From Spirochaetaceae bacterium (GTDB lineage Bacteria > Spirochaetota > Spirochaetia > Spirochaetales_E > Spirochaetaceae_B): a stretch of DNA of 6,541 bases. The position numbers and the translations under genes are program-made. The DNA lies in the NCBI GenBank assembly GCA_003249275.1, contig QKJO01000102.1:1-6541 (forward strand), read 5' to 3'. Below, one piece after another: positions 1 to 6,541 of the stretch (positions are counted from its first letter, which is position 1; each line of letters opens with the position of its first letter). Under the pieces are notes generated by a model. It was given only the letters and a program-made list of their open reading frames with translations, was not told where the DNA came from and made no database searches.

Positions 1-1191
1 ATCTGTAATTTCAAGGTTCCGGAAGAGGAGGGTGTGTTTACTCTCAAAGCCGAATTGTTTCCTGCTGCCGCCGGTGATGACCTTGTCAGTTCCGTCTACC
101 GCCACTCCGATCTGTTTGTCACCTCCTTGGACGGCGACAGTGGTGCCTGGAAATTCATTGAAGACAGAACCTATCAGTATTTTATCGATTTCAGCGACGG
201 GATGACCAACCGCATGAATCCGGACGATGTTCCCCTTGTTCTCGGTTCTCCCAAACCCTATTCTCAGGGCAGCTATTCCGGTATTTCCTTCGGAGTGGAT
301 GACGGTCTTGTTTTCAATCAGTATGCCCTTCCCCTGACCCCTGAAGGCCGGGCAAAAGATTTTCTTCTGACCATGGCTTTTTCATACTCAACCCTTCCCG
401 AAGGGGGAATCTACAACCTTTTCAGGACCGGGGACAGCAGCAATTACTTCTCAGTACTCTATCTTTCCGAGACCAGGGAATTCCTGAGCGAATTCAGGTC
501 CTATTCCCGCTACTTCCACTCAGTTTTATCAGTGGATGACATCCTGTCGACCGACGCTGTTTATCTGGAAGTGGGATATACTGCCGGGCAGGGTGTCGCA
601 TCCATGAGCTGGAAGAATTCCGGCAAAGTTCTCTCCCATGATGAAGGTGTTCCTGTTTCATCCCTTGTTGAAGGAAAAACCTATATCGGTAAGGACGGAA
701 CTCTCCAGGGATTTCCTATGAACTGGTATACTCTGGGCGTTTCTACAATGGATGATGCCGGAAGCAGTCAGGTCGTTCAGAATCCTCCCGCTGCAGGCAT
801 AGAGAATATGGTGACTCTCTATGAGAAAAGCAGGGGACGGACAGATCTTATTTCCGTCAAAAACGTGGAACTCGGCGACGGATTGTCCACTCTGGAAATT
901 CAGAGGGACCCGGACAGCAGGGGAAGCTGGAAGTTTATACTTGAAGATGAGACGGGCAGATACCTGTATACAATGCCCTCTGACGGTGTCGGTTCGGAAG
1001 GGTACGGACGGGATAGAATCATCCTGTCCTTATCCAATGATCAGAGGGGACTGTTTCTCAGCACCTCTCTTGAGACGGATATGAGCGGGCCGTTCGATTA
1101 TCAGAGATTCCTGAATTTTGAAATTTTTCCTGAAAACGGGGTTTCGGAGACCCTGGAAGATATATTATCCATCCGGTTGTACCGGAACTAA
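1..1191 (+). CDS. Partial beta-rich protein with probable LamG-like domain, function unknown
   Basis: I do not recognise this gene. The reading frame is open from the first base to TAA at 1189-1191, giving 396 visible residues, so the true start lies upstream. A GTG at 34 could act as a start, but its purine-rich run ends only 2-3 bases before it and the codons ahead of it read as ordinary protein, so I treat it as internal. The product is rich in Ser, Gly, Asp and aromatics, with short beta-like stretches and no membrane helix, which suggests an extracytoplasmic protein (inference). Bases about 259-747 read like a LamG/concanavalin-like jelly roll: alternating hydrophobic strands, a K-D-F-L-L-T-M strand, and a T-Y-I-G-K-D-G turn near the end. 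Similar W-K-F-I...S-D-G segments lie on either side (136-201 and 913-987). The lipoprotein gene follows after 18 bases with no terminator, so the two are probably co-transcribed. The domain call is tentative; the fold could be another beta-sandwich. Confidence 0.75.
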   Translation: MCNFKVPEEEGVFTLKAELFPAAAGDDLVSSVYRHSDLFVTSLDGDSGAWKFIEDRTYQYFIDFSDGMTNRMNPDDVPLVLGSPKPYSQGSYSGISFGVDDGLVFNQYALPLTPEGRAKDFLLTMAFSYSTLPEGGIYNLFRTGDSSNYFSVLYLSETREFLSEFRSYSRYFHSVLSVDDILSTDAVYLEVGYTAGQGVASMSWKNSGKVLSHDEGVPVSSLVEGKTYIGKDGTLQGFPMNWYTLGVSTMDDAGSSQVVQNPPAAGIENMVTLYEKSRGRTDLISVKNVELGDGLSTLEIQRDPDSRGSWKFILEDETGRYLYTMPSDGVGSEGYGRDRIILSLSNDQRGLFLSTSLETDMSGPFDYQRFLNFEIFPENGVSETLEDILSIRLYRN

Positions 1192-1209
1192 AAAAAGAGA
1201 ATTGCATCA

Positions 1210-2667
1210 TTGAAGAACCACATCAGATCTGCCTTTTATCTGCTGATACTGCTCATTATATTGCTGACGGCGGGGTGCGCCTCCAGAGGTAAAGCCTCTC
1301 TTCCTCAGGAGCCGGCCTGGTTTTCAGAGCTGACCGAATCAGAAGATGCGGATAGATATCTTATAAAAATATCCTCCGCCGGTTCGCACCGGGAGGAAGC
1401 CCTTCAATCGGCAATCGACCAGCTTTACGACAGGATCACCTCTCTTTCGGAAAGCCTGTCCGGAAAATCAGGCAGTGATGTATCTCTCATGAAAGCGGAG
1501 ATCAGAAAGATCATCGAAGGAAATGACAGCTGGCTTGCCGGTTACCTGAGCGTGATCAACCAGGAATGGATCGAAACGGACAGCGGTGCCTATTATTTCG
1601 GTGCTTTTTATCTGAACAAGAATGCGGAAGACAGTCTTTTCGAAATGATGATCGACCGGCTTTACGGCGGTGATGAACAGTTGAAGGACATGCTGGAAAA
1701 AGCCGCCCGTTTTGAAGAGGAGGGCAACCTTTATCAGAGTGCTGAAGAGCTGATCAGGGCGGCTGTTTATGTTCAGTCTCTGACCGGACTGATGAAGGAT
1801 GAGATTTCCCGGCAGTTTCTCGATAAAGCTTTGAGTCTGCTGCAGAGGATCGATGTCGAAACTTTGAGGATTCCCGATGGAGTCATGTCCAATCTTCGCA
1901 TAGATATTCCCTTTCAGCTTTTCTGCAGCACCGAAGGGAAGGGACTGGAGAGTGTGGAATTCCTTGTGAATTATCAGGGAAAGAAAAGGGACGGCACCAG
2001 AGGCGACTTTGTAAGGAGAGTCGTCAGCAATGCAAACGGTCTTCTTGAGTTCTATCACCCCTTTATTCCCTTTACAGGAAAATCCGCAGTCAAATTTGTT
2101 CCCGGAAGCAGAGATTTCCATGCCGGTCTTATAAGTCTTGAAAATGACGGACTGGATGTCAGCGGCATTAAGGACTGGGTGGCAAAGAAAACAAACAGCT
2201 ACGATCTGGATGTCTCTTCAGGCGCCCGATCCGTACCCATGGGCATTGTACTTCTCCATACCGACATCACCGGTTCGGCATTGAGACAGGAGGATTCAGC
2301 CTTCAGTCTGCTGGATTCTCTTGCACAGAACGGTTTCAACATCTCTATTCTCCCTCTGGATCCCAAGGAGCTTTCCAGTCTGTCGGAAGCGGAATTCCTG
2401 CGGGATCTCAGGGCTCAGTACAAGGGAAAGTACACAAGAGTCATTTTCGGCGTTGTAGGAATCGAGGACTTTGAAACGAGAAATGATTCCTTCCGGGTCA
2501 ATACGGCCGGCTACCTCAAGGTCGTGGATGTGGAAAGCAGCGAGATCCTCTTTTCGATGAATACGGACAAGTCTGTGGAAAGCAGGAGCAATACACTGGC
2601 CGTCTCCACTTCCTTCCGGGAGCTGGGGAAAGCATTTGCAGAGGAAATCATACAGACTCTGGAATAA
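1210..2667 (+). CDS. LPP20-like envelope lipoprotein with CsgG/TolB-like C-terminal domain
   Basis: This is a 485-residue predicted lipoprotein of unknown exact role. The start is TTG: the upstream stop in this frame is at 1189-1191, and only TTG 1210 gives a complete signal peptide (K2, H4, R6, then hydrophobic residues 8-19) ending in L-T-A-G-C with Cys23 as the lipidated residue. A weak purine run AAGAGA (1195-1200) lies 9 bases upstream. Residues about 36-150 resemble the LPP20 family: P-A-W-F, then a strand, then S-A-G-S-H-R-E-E-A-L with a long helix. Residues 155-215 look like a helical hairpin, 228-310 like an Ig-type beta domain, and 343-485 like an alpha/beta domain ending in G-Y-L-K-V-V-D-V-E-S-S and a final helix, as in CsgG, TolB-N and FlgT-type proteins. 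The layered plan recalls FlgT, but that is fold-level inference only. It probably sits in the periplasm, anchored to a membrane. The lipoprotein call is firm and the domain names are moderate. Confidence 0.85.
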   Translation: MKNHIRSAFYLLILLIILLTAGCASRGKASLPQEPAWFSELTESEDADRYLIKISSAGSHREEALQSAIDQLYDRITSLSESLSGKSGSDVSLMKAEIRKIIEGNDSWLAGYLSVINQEWIETDSGAYYFGAFYLNKNAEDSLFEMMIDRLYGGDEQLKDMLEKAARFEEEGNLYQSAEELIRAAVYVQSLTGLMKDEISRQFLDKALSLLQRIDVETLRIPDGVMSNLRIDIPFQLFCSTEGKGLESVEFLVNYQGKKRDGTRGDFVRRVVSNANGLLEFYHPFIPFTGKSAVKFVPGSRDFHAGLISLENDGLDVSGIKDWVAKKTNSYDLDVSSGARSVPMGIVLLHTDITGSALRQEDSAFSLLDSLAQNGFNISILPLDPKELSSLSEAEFLRDLRAQYKGKYTRVIFGVVGIEDFETRNDSFRVNTAGYLKVVDVESSEILFSMNTDKSVESRSNTLAVSTSFRELGKAFAEEIIQTLE

Positions 2668-2694
2668 TTAGCCTTCAACACTCTCAGTCCTTCA

Positions 2695-2723
2695 TTGATC
2701 AGTCTTGACGAATTCTGTATTCT
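2695..2723 (+). promoter_or_regulatory. Candidate sigma-70 promoter for the mnmE operon
   Basis: TTGATC (2695-2700) and TATTCT (2718-2723) are separated by 17 bases. Each matches its consensus hexamer at four of six positions. Transcription would start near 2730, two or three bases before the mnmE ATG. A rival -10, TACAAT (2723-2728, five of six), has no good -35 at the right distance, and TTGACG (2705-2710) is too close to either -10. The site lies in the only sizeable intergenic gap of the window. mnmE may instead be read through from the lipoprotein gene. Confidence 0.3.
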
Positions 2724-2733
2724 ACAATTTGTA
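2723..2733. repeat. Short inverted repeat TACAA-T-TTGTA over the mnmE start
   Basis: Two five-base arms match perfectly around one central base, and the last base is the A of the mnmE ATG. The block also holds the TACAAT alternative -10. It could be a small operator, but arms this short often arise by chance in AT-rich DNA. Confidence 0.25.
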
Positions 2734-4085
2734 TGAATCACGAATTGTATGATCCTGATGACAGGATTGCAGCTCTGGCAACACCCTGGGCTGAAAGTGC
2801 CATAGCCGTTATCCGGACTTCCGGAGAGGGTTCAATTGAGGCGCTGGCTCCGTTATTTTCCGGGGATCTTGTTCACGGGGAAAACCGGAAGATGGTGTAC
2901 GGCATGATCCGGAATCCCGAAACCGGTGAATCCCTGGATGAGATTATGGCGGTTCCCTTCAGAGCGCCCGGCAGCTATACGGGACAGGAGAGTGTGGAAC
3001 TCTACTGTCACGGAAGCCTTCCGGGGATTCAGAAGATCCTTTCCCTCCTGTTCCGGTCCGGCTTCAGACAGGCCTCTCCCGGCGAGTTTACTTTCAGAGC
3101 CTTTGTAAACGGCAAGATGGATCTGACCAGGGCCGAAGCGGTTCAGGAGATCATCAGTTCCAAATCCGGCAAGGCCCAGTCACTGGCCTTGAGCCGTCTC
3201 TCCGGCGGTGTAGAAAAGAGGATCAACCGTTTCAAGGACATCGCCTCGTCCATGGCTGCCATTTTTGCCATTCAGCTGGATTATCCCGATGACGAGGTGG
3301 AGGCTCCACCCATTCCCCGGCAGGATTTTGAAGAACTGAAGACGGGTCTTCAGGAACTGATCGACTCCTACCGGGTGGGGAAAATCTATCAGGAGGGCAT
3401 AGTCGTTGCTCTGGCCGGCAGGACCAATGCCGGAAAATCCAGCCTCTTCAACCTCTTTCTCAAGGAGGACAGATCCATCGTTTCCGATGTGCACGGTACA
3501 ACCCGCGACTATCTGGAATCCTGGATTTCCCTTTCCGGAATTCCCGTCAGACTCTATGATACGGCCGGTTTGAGAGATTCGGATGATCCCATCGAGGAAG
3601 AGGGTATCCGGCGGACCAGGCAGGTGATGGAAAACGCCCAGATCCTCGTCTATGTGATAGACGGCACGGCAGAACTGACGGCGGAGGAAGAGGAGCTGAT
3701 CCGGAATCCGGATGAAGAGAAAATCCTTGTCTGGAACAAGAGCGATATCAGCCCGAAAAAGGCACCTGGTTCCGCAATCCCCGTCAGCACTCTGACGGGA
3801 GAGGGTTTTACGGATCTCGAGGATGCACTGGTAAAAAGGGTCTTCAGAGATGCCTCCCGGGTCGGTTCGGACGCGGTTATCGACTCCCTGCGGCAGAAGG
3901 AACTTCTGGAAAGGGCTTCTGCCGGGGTTGTAAAAGTGGAAGAGGCTATTCATAATGGCCTGCCCGTGGATATTCTTGCAATGGATCTTCAGGATGTTCT
4001 GCAGGCGCTTGGCGAGATTACCGGTGAGGTTTCCTCAACGGATATTCTGGAAAAGATGTTTTCCCGGTTCTGCGTCGGCAAGTAA
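2733..4085 (+). CDS. mnmE: tRNA modification GTPase MnmE
   Basis: With MnmG, this GTPase makes the 5-(carboxymethyl)aminomethyl group on wobble U34 of tRNAs reading NNA/NNG codons, using methylene-tetrahydrofolate, FAD and potassium-stimulated GTP hydrolysis in the cytoplasm. At 450 residues it is full length for the family. The N-terminal folate-binding domain shows A-T-P (16-18) and Y-T-G-Q-E-S-V-E-L-Y-C-H-G (82-94). The central helical part carries F-V-N-G-K-M-D-L-T-R-A-E-A. The G domain has G1 GRTNAGKS (229-236), K-loop G-T-T-R-D (255-259), G3 DTAG (276-279) and G4 NKSD (335-338). E288 matches the E. coli catalytic E282, and N232 matches the potassium ligand N226. The protein ends in C-V-G-K (447-450), the invariant C-terminal motif. 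The ATG fits the family N terminus, but no Shine-Dalgarno site precedes it; a TTG at 2745 is a weaker alternative. It heads the mnmE-mnmG-rsmG run. Thr231 replaces the proline found in E. coli G1. Confidence 0.97.
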   Translation: MNHELYDPDDRIAALATPWAESAIAVIRTSGEGSIEALAPLFSGDLVHGENRKMVYGMIRNPETGESLDEIMAVPFRAPGSYTGQESVELYCHGSLPGIQKILSLLFRSGFRQASPGEFTFRAFVNGKMDLTRAEAVQEIISSKSGKAQSLALSRLSGGVEKRINRFKDIASSMAAIFAIQLDYPDDEVEAPPIPRQDFEELKTGLQELIDSYRVGKIYQEGIVVALAGRTNAGKSSLFNLFLKEDRSIVSDVHGTTRDYLESWISLSGIPVRLYDTAGLRDSDDPIEEEGIRRTRQVMENAQILVYVIDGTAELTAEEEELIRNPDEEKILVWNKSDISPKKAPGSAIPVSTLTGEGFTDLEDALVKRVFRDASRVGSDAVIDSLRQKELLERASAGVVKVEEAIHNGLPVDILAMDLQDVLQALGEITGEVSSTDILEKMFSRFCVGK

Positions 4086-4093
4086 CCGGTTTT

Positions 4094-4098
4094 AAGGA
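4094..4098 (+). promoter_or_regulatory. Ribosome binding site of mnmG
   Basis: AAGGA lies 9 bases before the mnmG ATG at 4108, within the 22-base gap after mnmE. It supports that ATG and translation from a shared message. mnmE itself lacks any such site. Confidence 0.7.
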
Positions 4099-4107
4099 TA
4101 GAAACTG

Positions 4108-5964
4108 ATGGATTTTGATGCAATCGTCATTGGCGGCGGTCATGCCGGAATAGAGGCGTCGCTGGCCCTTTCCCGTCTGGATTTTTCAACTCTGCTCATT
4201 ACCCAGAGTCTGGATGCCATCGGCCGTCTCTCCTGCAATCCTGCGGTGGGGGGACTCTCCAAGGGGAATATAGTCAGGGAAGTGGATGCCCTGGGCGGCG
4301 AAATGGCCCGGCTGATTGACGGGTCCATGATCCAGTTCCGGATACTCAACAGGAGCCGCGGACCTGCTGTCCAGGCACCCCGGGCTCAGGCGGACAAGAA
4401 TCTCTACGCCCGGCTTGCCAAAAAAACTCTGGAGCTGCAGAAGAATCTTTACCTGTTTCAGGATACGGTAACCGATCTTCTGACAGATCCTGAAGACCGC
4501 ATCTGTCAGGGGGTTCTGACGGAAAGGGGACGGAAATTCAGTTCCCTGGTAGTGGTTATGACGACCGGCACCTTTATGGAGGGAAAGATCTTCATAGGAA
4601 GTTTCAGTCAGTCCTCCGGCCGCCTGGGAGAACCGGCTGCCGTCGGTCTGGGAAATGCCCTCAGAAAGAGAGGCTATACGGTGGGAAGGCTGAAGACGGG
4701 AACTCCGGCGAGAGTCAGACGATCCAGTCTTGATTTTTCTAAAATGGAGGAGCAGGGTGGCGATGAGATCATGCAGCCTTTTTCCTTCTTCAGAGAAGAG
4801 ACCGACCGTCCCCATGTTCCCTGTCATATCACTTATACGAATGAAAATACCCATAAAATCATCAGGGACAATCTTCATCTGTCACCCCTGTTTTCCGGGG
4901 AGATCGTCGGAACCGGGCCACGGTATTGTCCCTCCATCGAAGACAAGGTCAAACGCTTCCCCGACCGGGAGAGGCATCAGATCTTTGTAGAGCCCGAGGG
5001 ACTGGATACGGAGGAGATGTACCTCAACGGGATCTCGTCCTCCCTGCCCGAAGTCGTTCAGGAGGAGTTTCTGAGAACACTTCCCGGACTTGAGAATGTA
5101 CAGGTCATGAGGCCGGGTTATGCGGTGGAATATGACTATCTTGAGCCGACCCAGCTCTTTTCCTCCCTGGAGAGCAAGCGGCACCGGGGACTCTTTGTCG
5201 CCGGACAGACAAACGGTACATCCGGTTACGAAGAAGCCGCCTGTCAGGGTCTTATGGCGGGTATCAATGCCGCCCGGAAGCTTCAGGGTAAGGATGCGCT
5301 TGTTCTCACCAGGGCTGAGGCATACACGGGTGTTTTGATTGATGATCTGGTGACCATGGGTACGAATGAGCCCTACAGAATGTTCACCTCCCGGGCCGAG
5401 TACCGTCTCTCCCTCCGCCATGATGATGCGGATATGCGGCTCTTCCCCTACTGTGAGGAAACGGGCCTGGCTACGGATTCAATGAAAGAGATGTTCAACC
5501 GGAAAAGGGAAGGGATCGAAGAGATCAAGGAACTGCTCCGGCAGAAACGTGTAAGCGGTAGCTGGACCGCAGAAAAACCAGATTTACAGCCTCATGTGGG
5601 AAAGTCTCTCTATATGGCGCTGAAGGATCCGGCTGTTTCGCTGGATATCCTGACCGAATATCTGCCCGAACTGAAGGACTATACAGCCCCCTGGCTGCAG
5701 CACACCGAACTGGATGTCAAATATGAGGGATATGTCGCCCGTCAGGAGAGGCAGGTTTCCCGGTTCCGAAAGATGGAAGACATGCTCATTCCCGAGGACT
5801 TTCAATACGACAAGCTGGAGGGAATCTCCAAAGAGTCCAGGGAAAAGCTGATCAAGATCAGACCCCGTTCGGTGGGACAGGCATCCAGGATTTCCGGTGT
5901 CAGGTCTTCCGATATTGCCGTTTTGACGGTATTGCTCAGCCGGTTCGGAAAGCCGCTGAGCTGA
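4108..5964 (+). CDS. mnmG: tRNA U34 carboxymethylaminomethyl synthase, FAD subunit MnmG (GidA)
   Basis: This is the FAD-dependent partner of MnmE in forming cmnm5U34 (or nm5U34) on tRNA; the two work as a cytoplasmic heterotetramer. At 618 residues it is full length (E. coli 629). The dinucleotide-binding motif is I-G-G-G-H-A-G-I-E-A at the N terminus (8-17). S-C-N-P-A-V-G-G follows at 42-49, with Cys43 matching E. coli Cys47. The first family signature, GPRYCPSIEDK (270-280), includes Cys274, equivalent to E. coli Cys277. The second signature begins A-G-Q-T-N-G at 365 and runs through G-Y-E-E-A-A. The R-A-E-Y-R-L block (429-434) and the C-terminal helical tRNA/MnmE-contact region, with P-R-S-V-G-Q-A-S-R-I-S-G-V (586-598), are intact. 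The ATG is set by the AAGGA site upstream and by the family N terminus. No residue expected for activity appears missing. The call is very secure; only the exact tRNA set is inferred. Confidence 0.98.
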   Translation: MDFDAIVIGGGHAGIEASLALSRLDFSTLLITQSLDAIGRLSCNPAVGGLSKGNIVREVDALGGEMARLIDGSMIQFRILNRSRGPAVQAPRAQADKNLYARLAKKTLELQKNLYLFQDTVTDLLTDPEDRICQGVLTERGRKFSSLVVVMTTGTFMEGKIFIGSFSQSSGRLGEPAAVGLGNALRKRGYTVGRLKTGTPARVRRSSLDFSKMEEQGGDEIMQPFSFFREETDRPHVPCHITYTNENTHKIIRDNLHLSPLFSGEIVGTGPRYCPSIEDKVKRFPDRERHQIFVEPEGLDTEEMYLNGISSSLPEVVQEEFLRTLPGLENVQVMRPGYAVEYDYLEPTQLFSSLESKRHRGLFVAGQTNGTSGYEEAACQGLMAGINAARKLQGKDALVLTRAEAYTGVLIDDLVTMGTNEPYRMFTSRAEYRLSLRHDDADMRLFPYCEETGLATDSMKEMFNRKREGIEEIKELLRQKRVSGSWTAEKPDLQPHVGKSLYMALKDPAVSLDILTEYLPELKDYTAPWLQHTELDVKYEGYVARQERQVSRFRKMEDMLIPEDFQYDKLEGISKESREKLIKIRPRSVGQASRISGVRSSDIAVLTVLLSRFGKPLS

Positions 5965-5975
5965 ATTAAAAGATT

Positions 5976-5980
5976 AGGAG
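5976..5980 (+). promoter_or_regulatory. Ribosome binding site of rsmG
   Basis: AGGAG, part of a longer AGGAGAAG run, ends 5 bases before the ATG at 5986. It fixes the rsmG start and lies in the 21-base gap after mnmG, which suggests translation from the same message. Confidence 0.75.
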
Positions 5981-5985
5981 AAGTA

Positions 5986-6541
5986 ATGGGACTTCTGGAA
6001 AACGGACTGGCCAAACTGGGTTTTGAGCCGGATGCCGAAAAAGTGGCTCTTCTGGAGAAGTATGTAGAGGAGCTGGAATTGTGGAACCCGAGGTATGGTC
6101 TGGTCAATGCGGAAGGTGATGATCTGATCATCCGCCATGTCCTGGATTCCCTTACGGGTGTGAAGACCATGCAGAGCCTGAGCCCTGTGGTCGTGGCGGA
6201 TATCGGTTCCGGTGCCGGACTGCCGGGTATCCCCCTGGCCGTTATGCTGCCCCAGGTGAGATTTCATCTGGTGGAGAGATCCGGCAAGAGGACGGGGTTT
6301 CTGAGGAATATCATCCTGACTCTGGGCCTGACAAATGTCTCTGTGATCGAAGAATCCATGGAAAAACTGACAGAACGGTATGATTTGATCACCTTCAGGG
6401 GATTTTCTCCACTGGAGAACAAATTGATCAAACATCTTAAAAAGATCCTCAAAGAAGACACGGGAACGGTTCTGGCCTACAAGGGAAGAAGATCACAGAT
6501 CGATGAAGAACTGGATTCTCTGGAAGATGATCCGTTGAGAG
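5986..6541 (+). CDS. rsmG: 16S rRNA (guanine-N7) methyltransferase RsmG (GidB), 3' end cut by window
   Basis: RsmG uses S-adenosylmethionine to methylate N7 of the 16S rRNA guanine equivalent to E. coli G527, in the decoding region of the small subunit. 185 codons are visible from ATG, with no stop before the window end; the E. coli protein has 207 residues, so roughly 20-30 are probably missing. W-N-P-R-Y-G-L-V (33-40) and R-H-V-L-D-S-L (50-56) are the usual N-terminal blocks. D-I-G-S-G-A-G-L-P-G-I-P-L (72-84) is the SAM-binding motif I. V-E-R-S-G-K-R-T-G-F-L-R (96-107) matches the family K-R/K-x-x-F-L segment. F-R-G-F-S-P-L (137-143) stands where most members have R-A, with the Arg (138) kept. 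Loss of RsmG gives low-level streptomycin resistance in several bacteria (known for the family). It is the third gene of the run after mnmE and mnmG, so it is probably co-transcribed with them. Confidence 0.96.
   Translation, partial: MGLLENGLAKLGFEPDAEKVALLEKYVEELELWNPRYGLVNAEGDDLIIRHVLDSLTGVKTMQSLSPVVVADIGSGAGLPGIPLAVMLPQVRFHLVERSGKRTGFLRNIILTLGLTNVSVIEESMEKLTERYDLITFRGFSPLENKLIKHLKKILKEDTGTVLAYKGRRSQIDEELDSLEDDPLR

Noticed and set aside
34..36. GTG as the true start of the first gene, with the purine run GAGGAGG before it
   Set aside because: The frame is open through to base 1, the spacing of about 2 bases is too short for a working ribosome site, and GAG-GAG encodes ordinary Glu residues.
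1189..1212. Stop-codon readthrough fusing the first gene to the lipoprotein, since both are in the same frame
   Set aside because: A fusion would bury the lipoprotein signal peptide in mid-protein. Sharing a frame has a one-in-three chance.
1468..2121. A 217-codon open frame on the minus strand inside the lipoprotein gene
   Set aside because: The sense frame has a signal peptide and continuous domain-like structure. The antisense frame shows no domain and no plausible start context.
2668..2732. A terminator between the lipoprotein gene and mnmE
   Set aside because: No GC-rich hairpin followed by a T run is present, only the short palindrome TGATCA. Readthrough into mnmE remains possible.
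3180..3953. A 257-codon open frame on the minus strand inside mnmE
   Set aside because: It lies wholly antisense to a gene with every MnmE motif intact, has no recognisable domain, and is explained by the codon bias of the sense strand.
4186..4878. A 230-codon open frame on the minus strand inside mnmG
   Set aside because: It is antisense to a fully conserved part of mnmG, and its translation is low in recognisable structure, so it is a shadow frame.
5974..6435. A 153-codon minus-strand open frame at the right end
   Set aside because: It is antisense to rsmG, whose SAM-binding and family motifs are clear in the plus frame.

Overview
The window looks like chromosomal DNA from a free-living or host-associated spirochaete of the Spirochaeta/Treponema type. 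That placement is an inference, resting on three things: the housekeeping trio mnmE-mnmG-rsmG sits in direct succession, as I recall it does in Borrelia; a lipoprotein with a somewhat relaxed lipobox lies beside it; and the MnmE and MnmG sequences have a spirochaete-like character. No rRNA, tRNA, CRISPR array, phage gene or insertion sequence is visible. All genes are on the + strand and the window is almost wholly coding. The largest gap between genes is 65 bases.

Positions 1-2667 hold two accessory genes with cell-envelope character. The first is open at its 5' end. It encodes a beta-rich protein with a probable LamG/concanavalin-like central domain, flanked by two similar W-K-F-I...S-D-G segments. 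Eighteen bases later a TTG start opens a 485-residue lipoprotein. It has a clear signal peptide and Cys23, an N-terminal LPP20-like region, a helical hairpin, an Ig-like stretch, and a C-terminal alpha/beta domain that recalls CsgG/TolB-N/FlgT-type proteins. The two are probably co-transcribed.

Positions 2668-2732 form the only real intergenic region. It has no convincing terminator and no Shine-Dalgarno site ahead of mnmE. It does carry a weak sigma-70-like promoter placed so that the mnmE message would begin almost at its ATG.

Positions 2733-6541 hold mnmE (complete), mnmG (complete) and rsmG (cut by the window end at codon 185). MnmE and MnmG together build the 5-(carboxymethyl)aminomethyl group on wobble U34 of certain tRNAs. 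RsmG methylates the guanine of 16S rRNA equivalent to E. coli G527. All three act on the accuracy of decoding. The gaps are 22 and 21 bases, each with a good Shine-Dalgarno site, consistent with one operon.

I saw no clear new multi-gene system. The least explained parts are the envelope gene pair and the mnmE start region.
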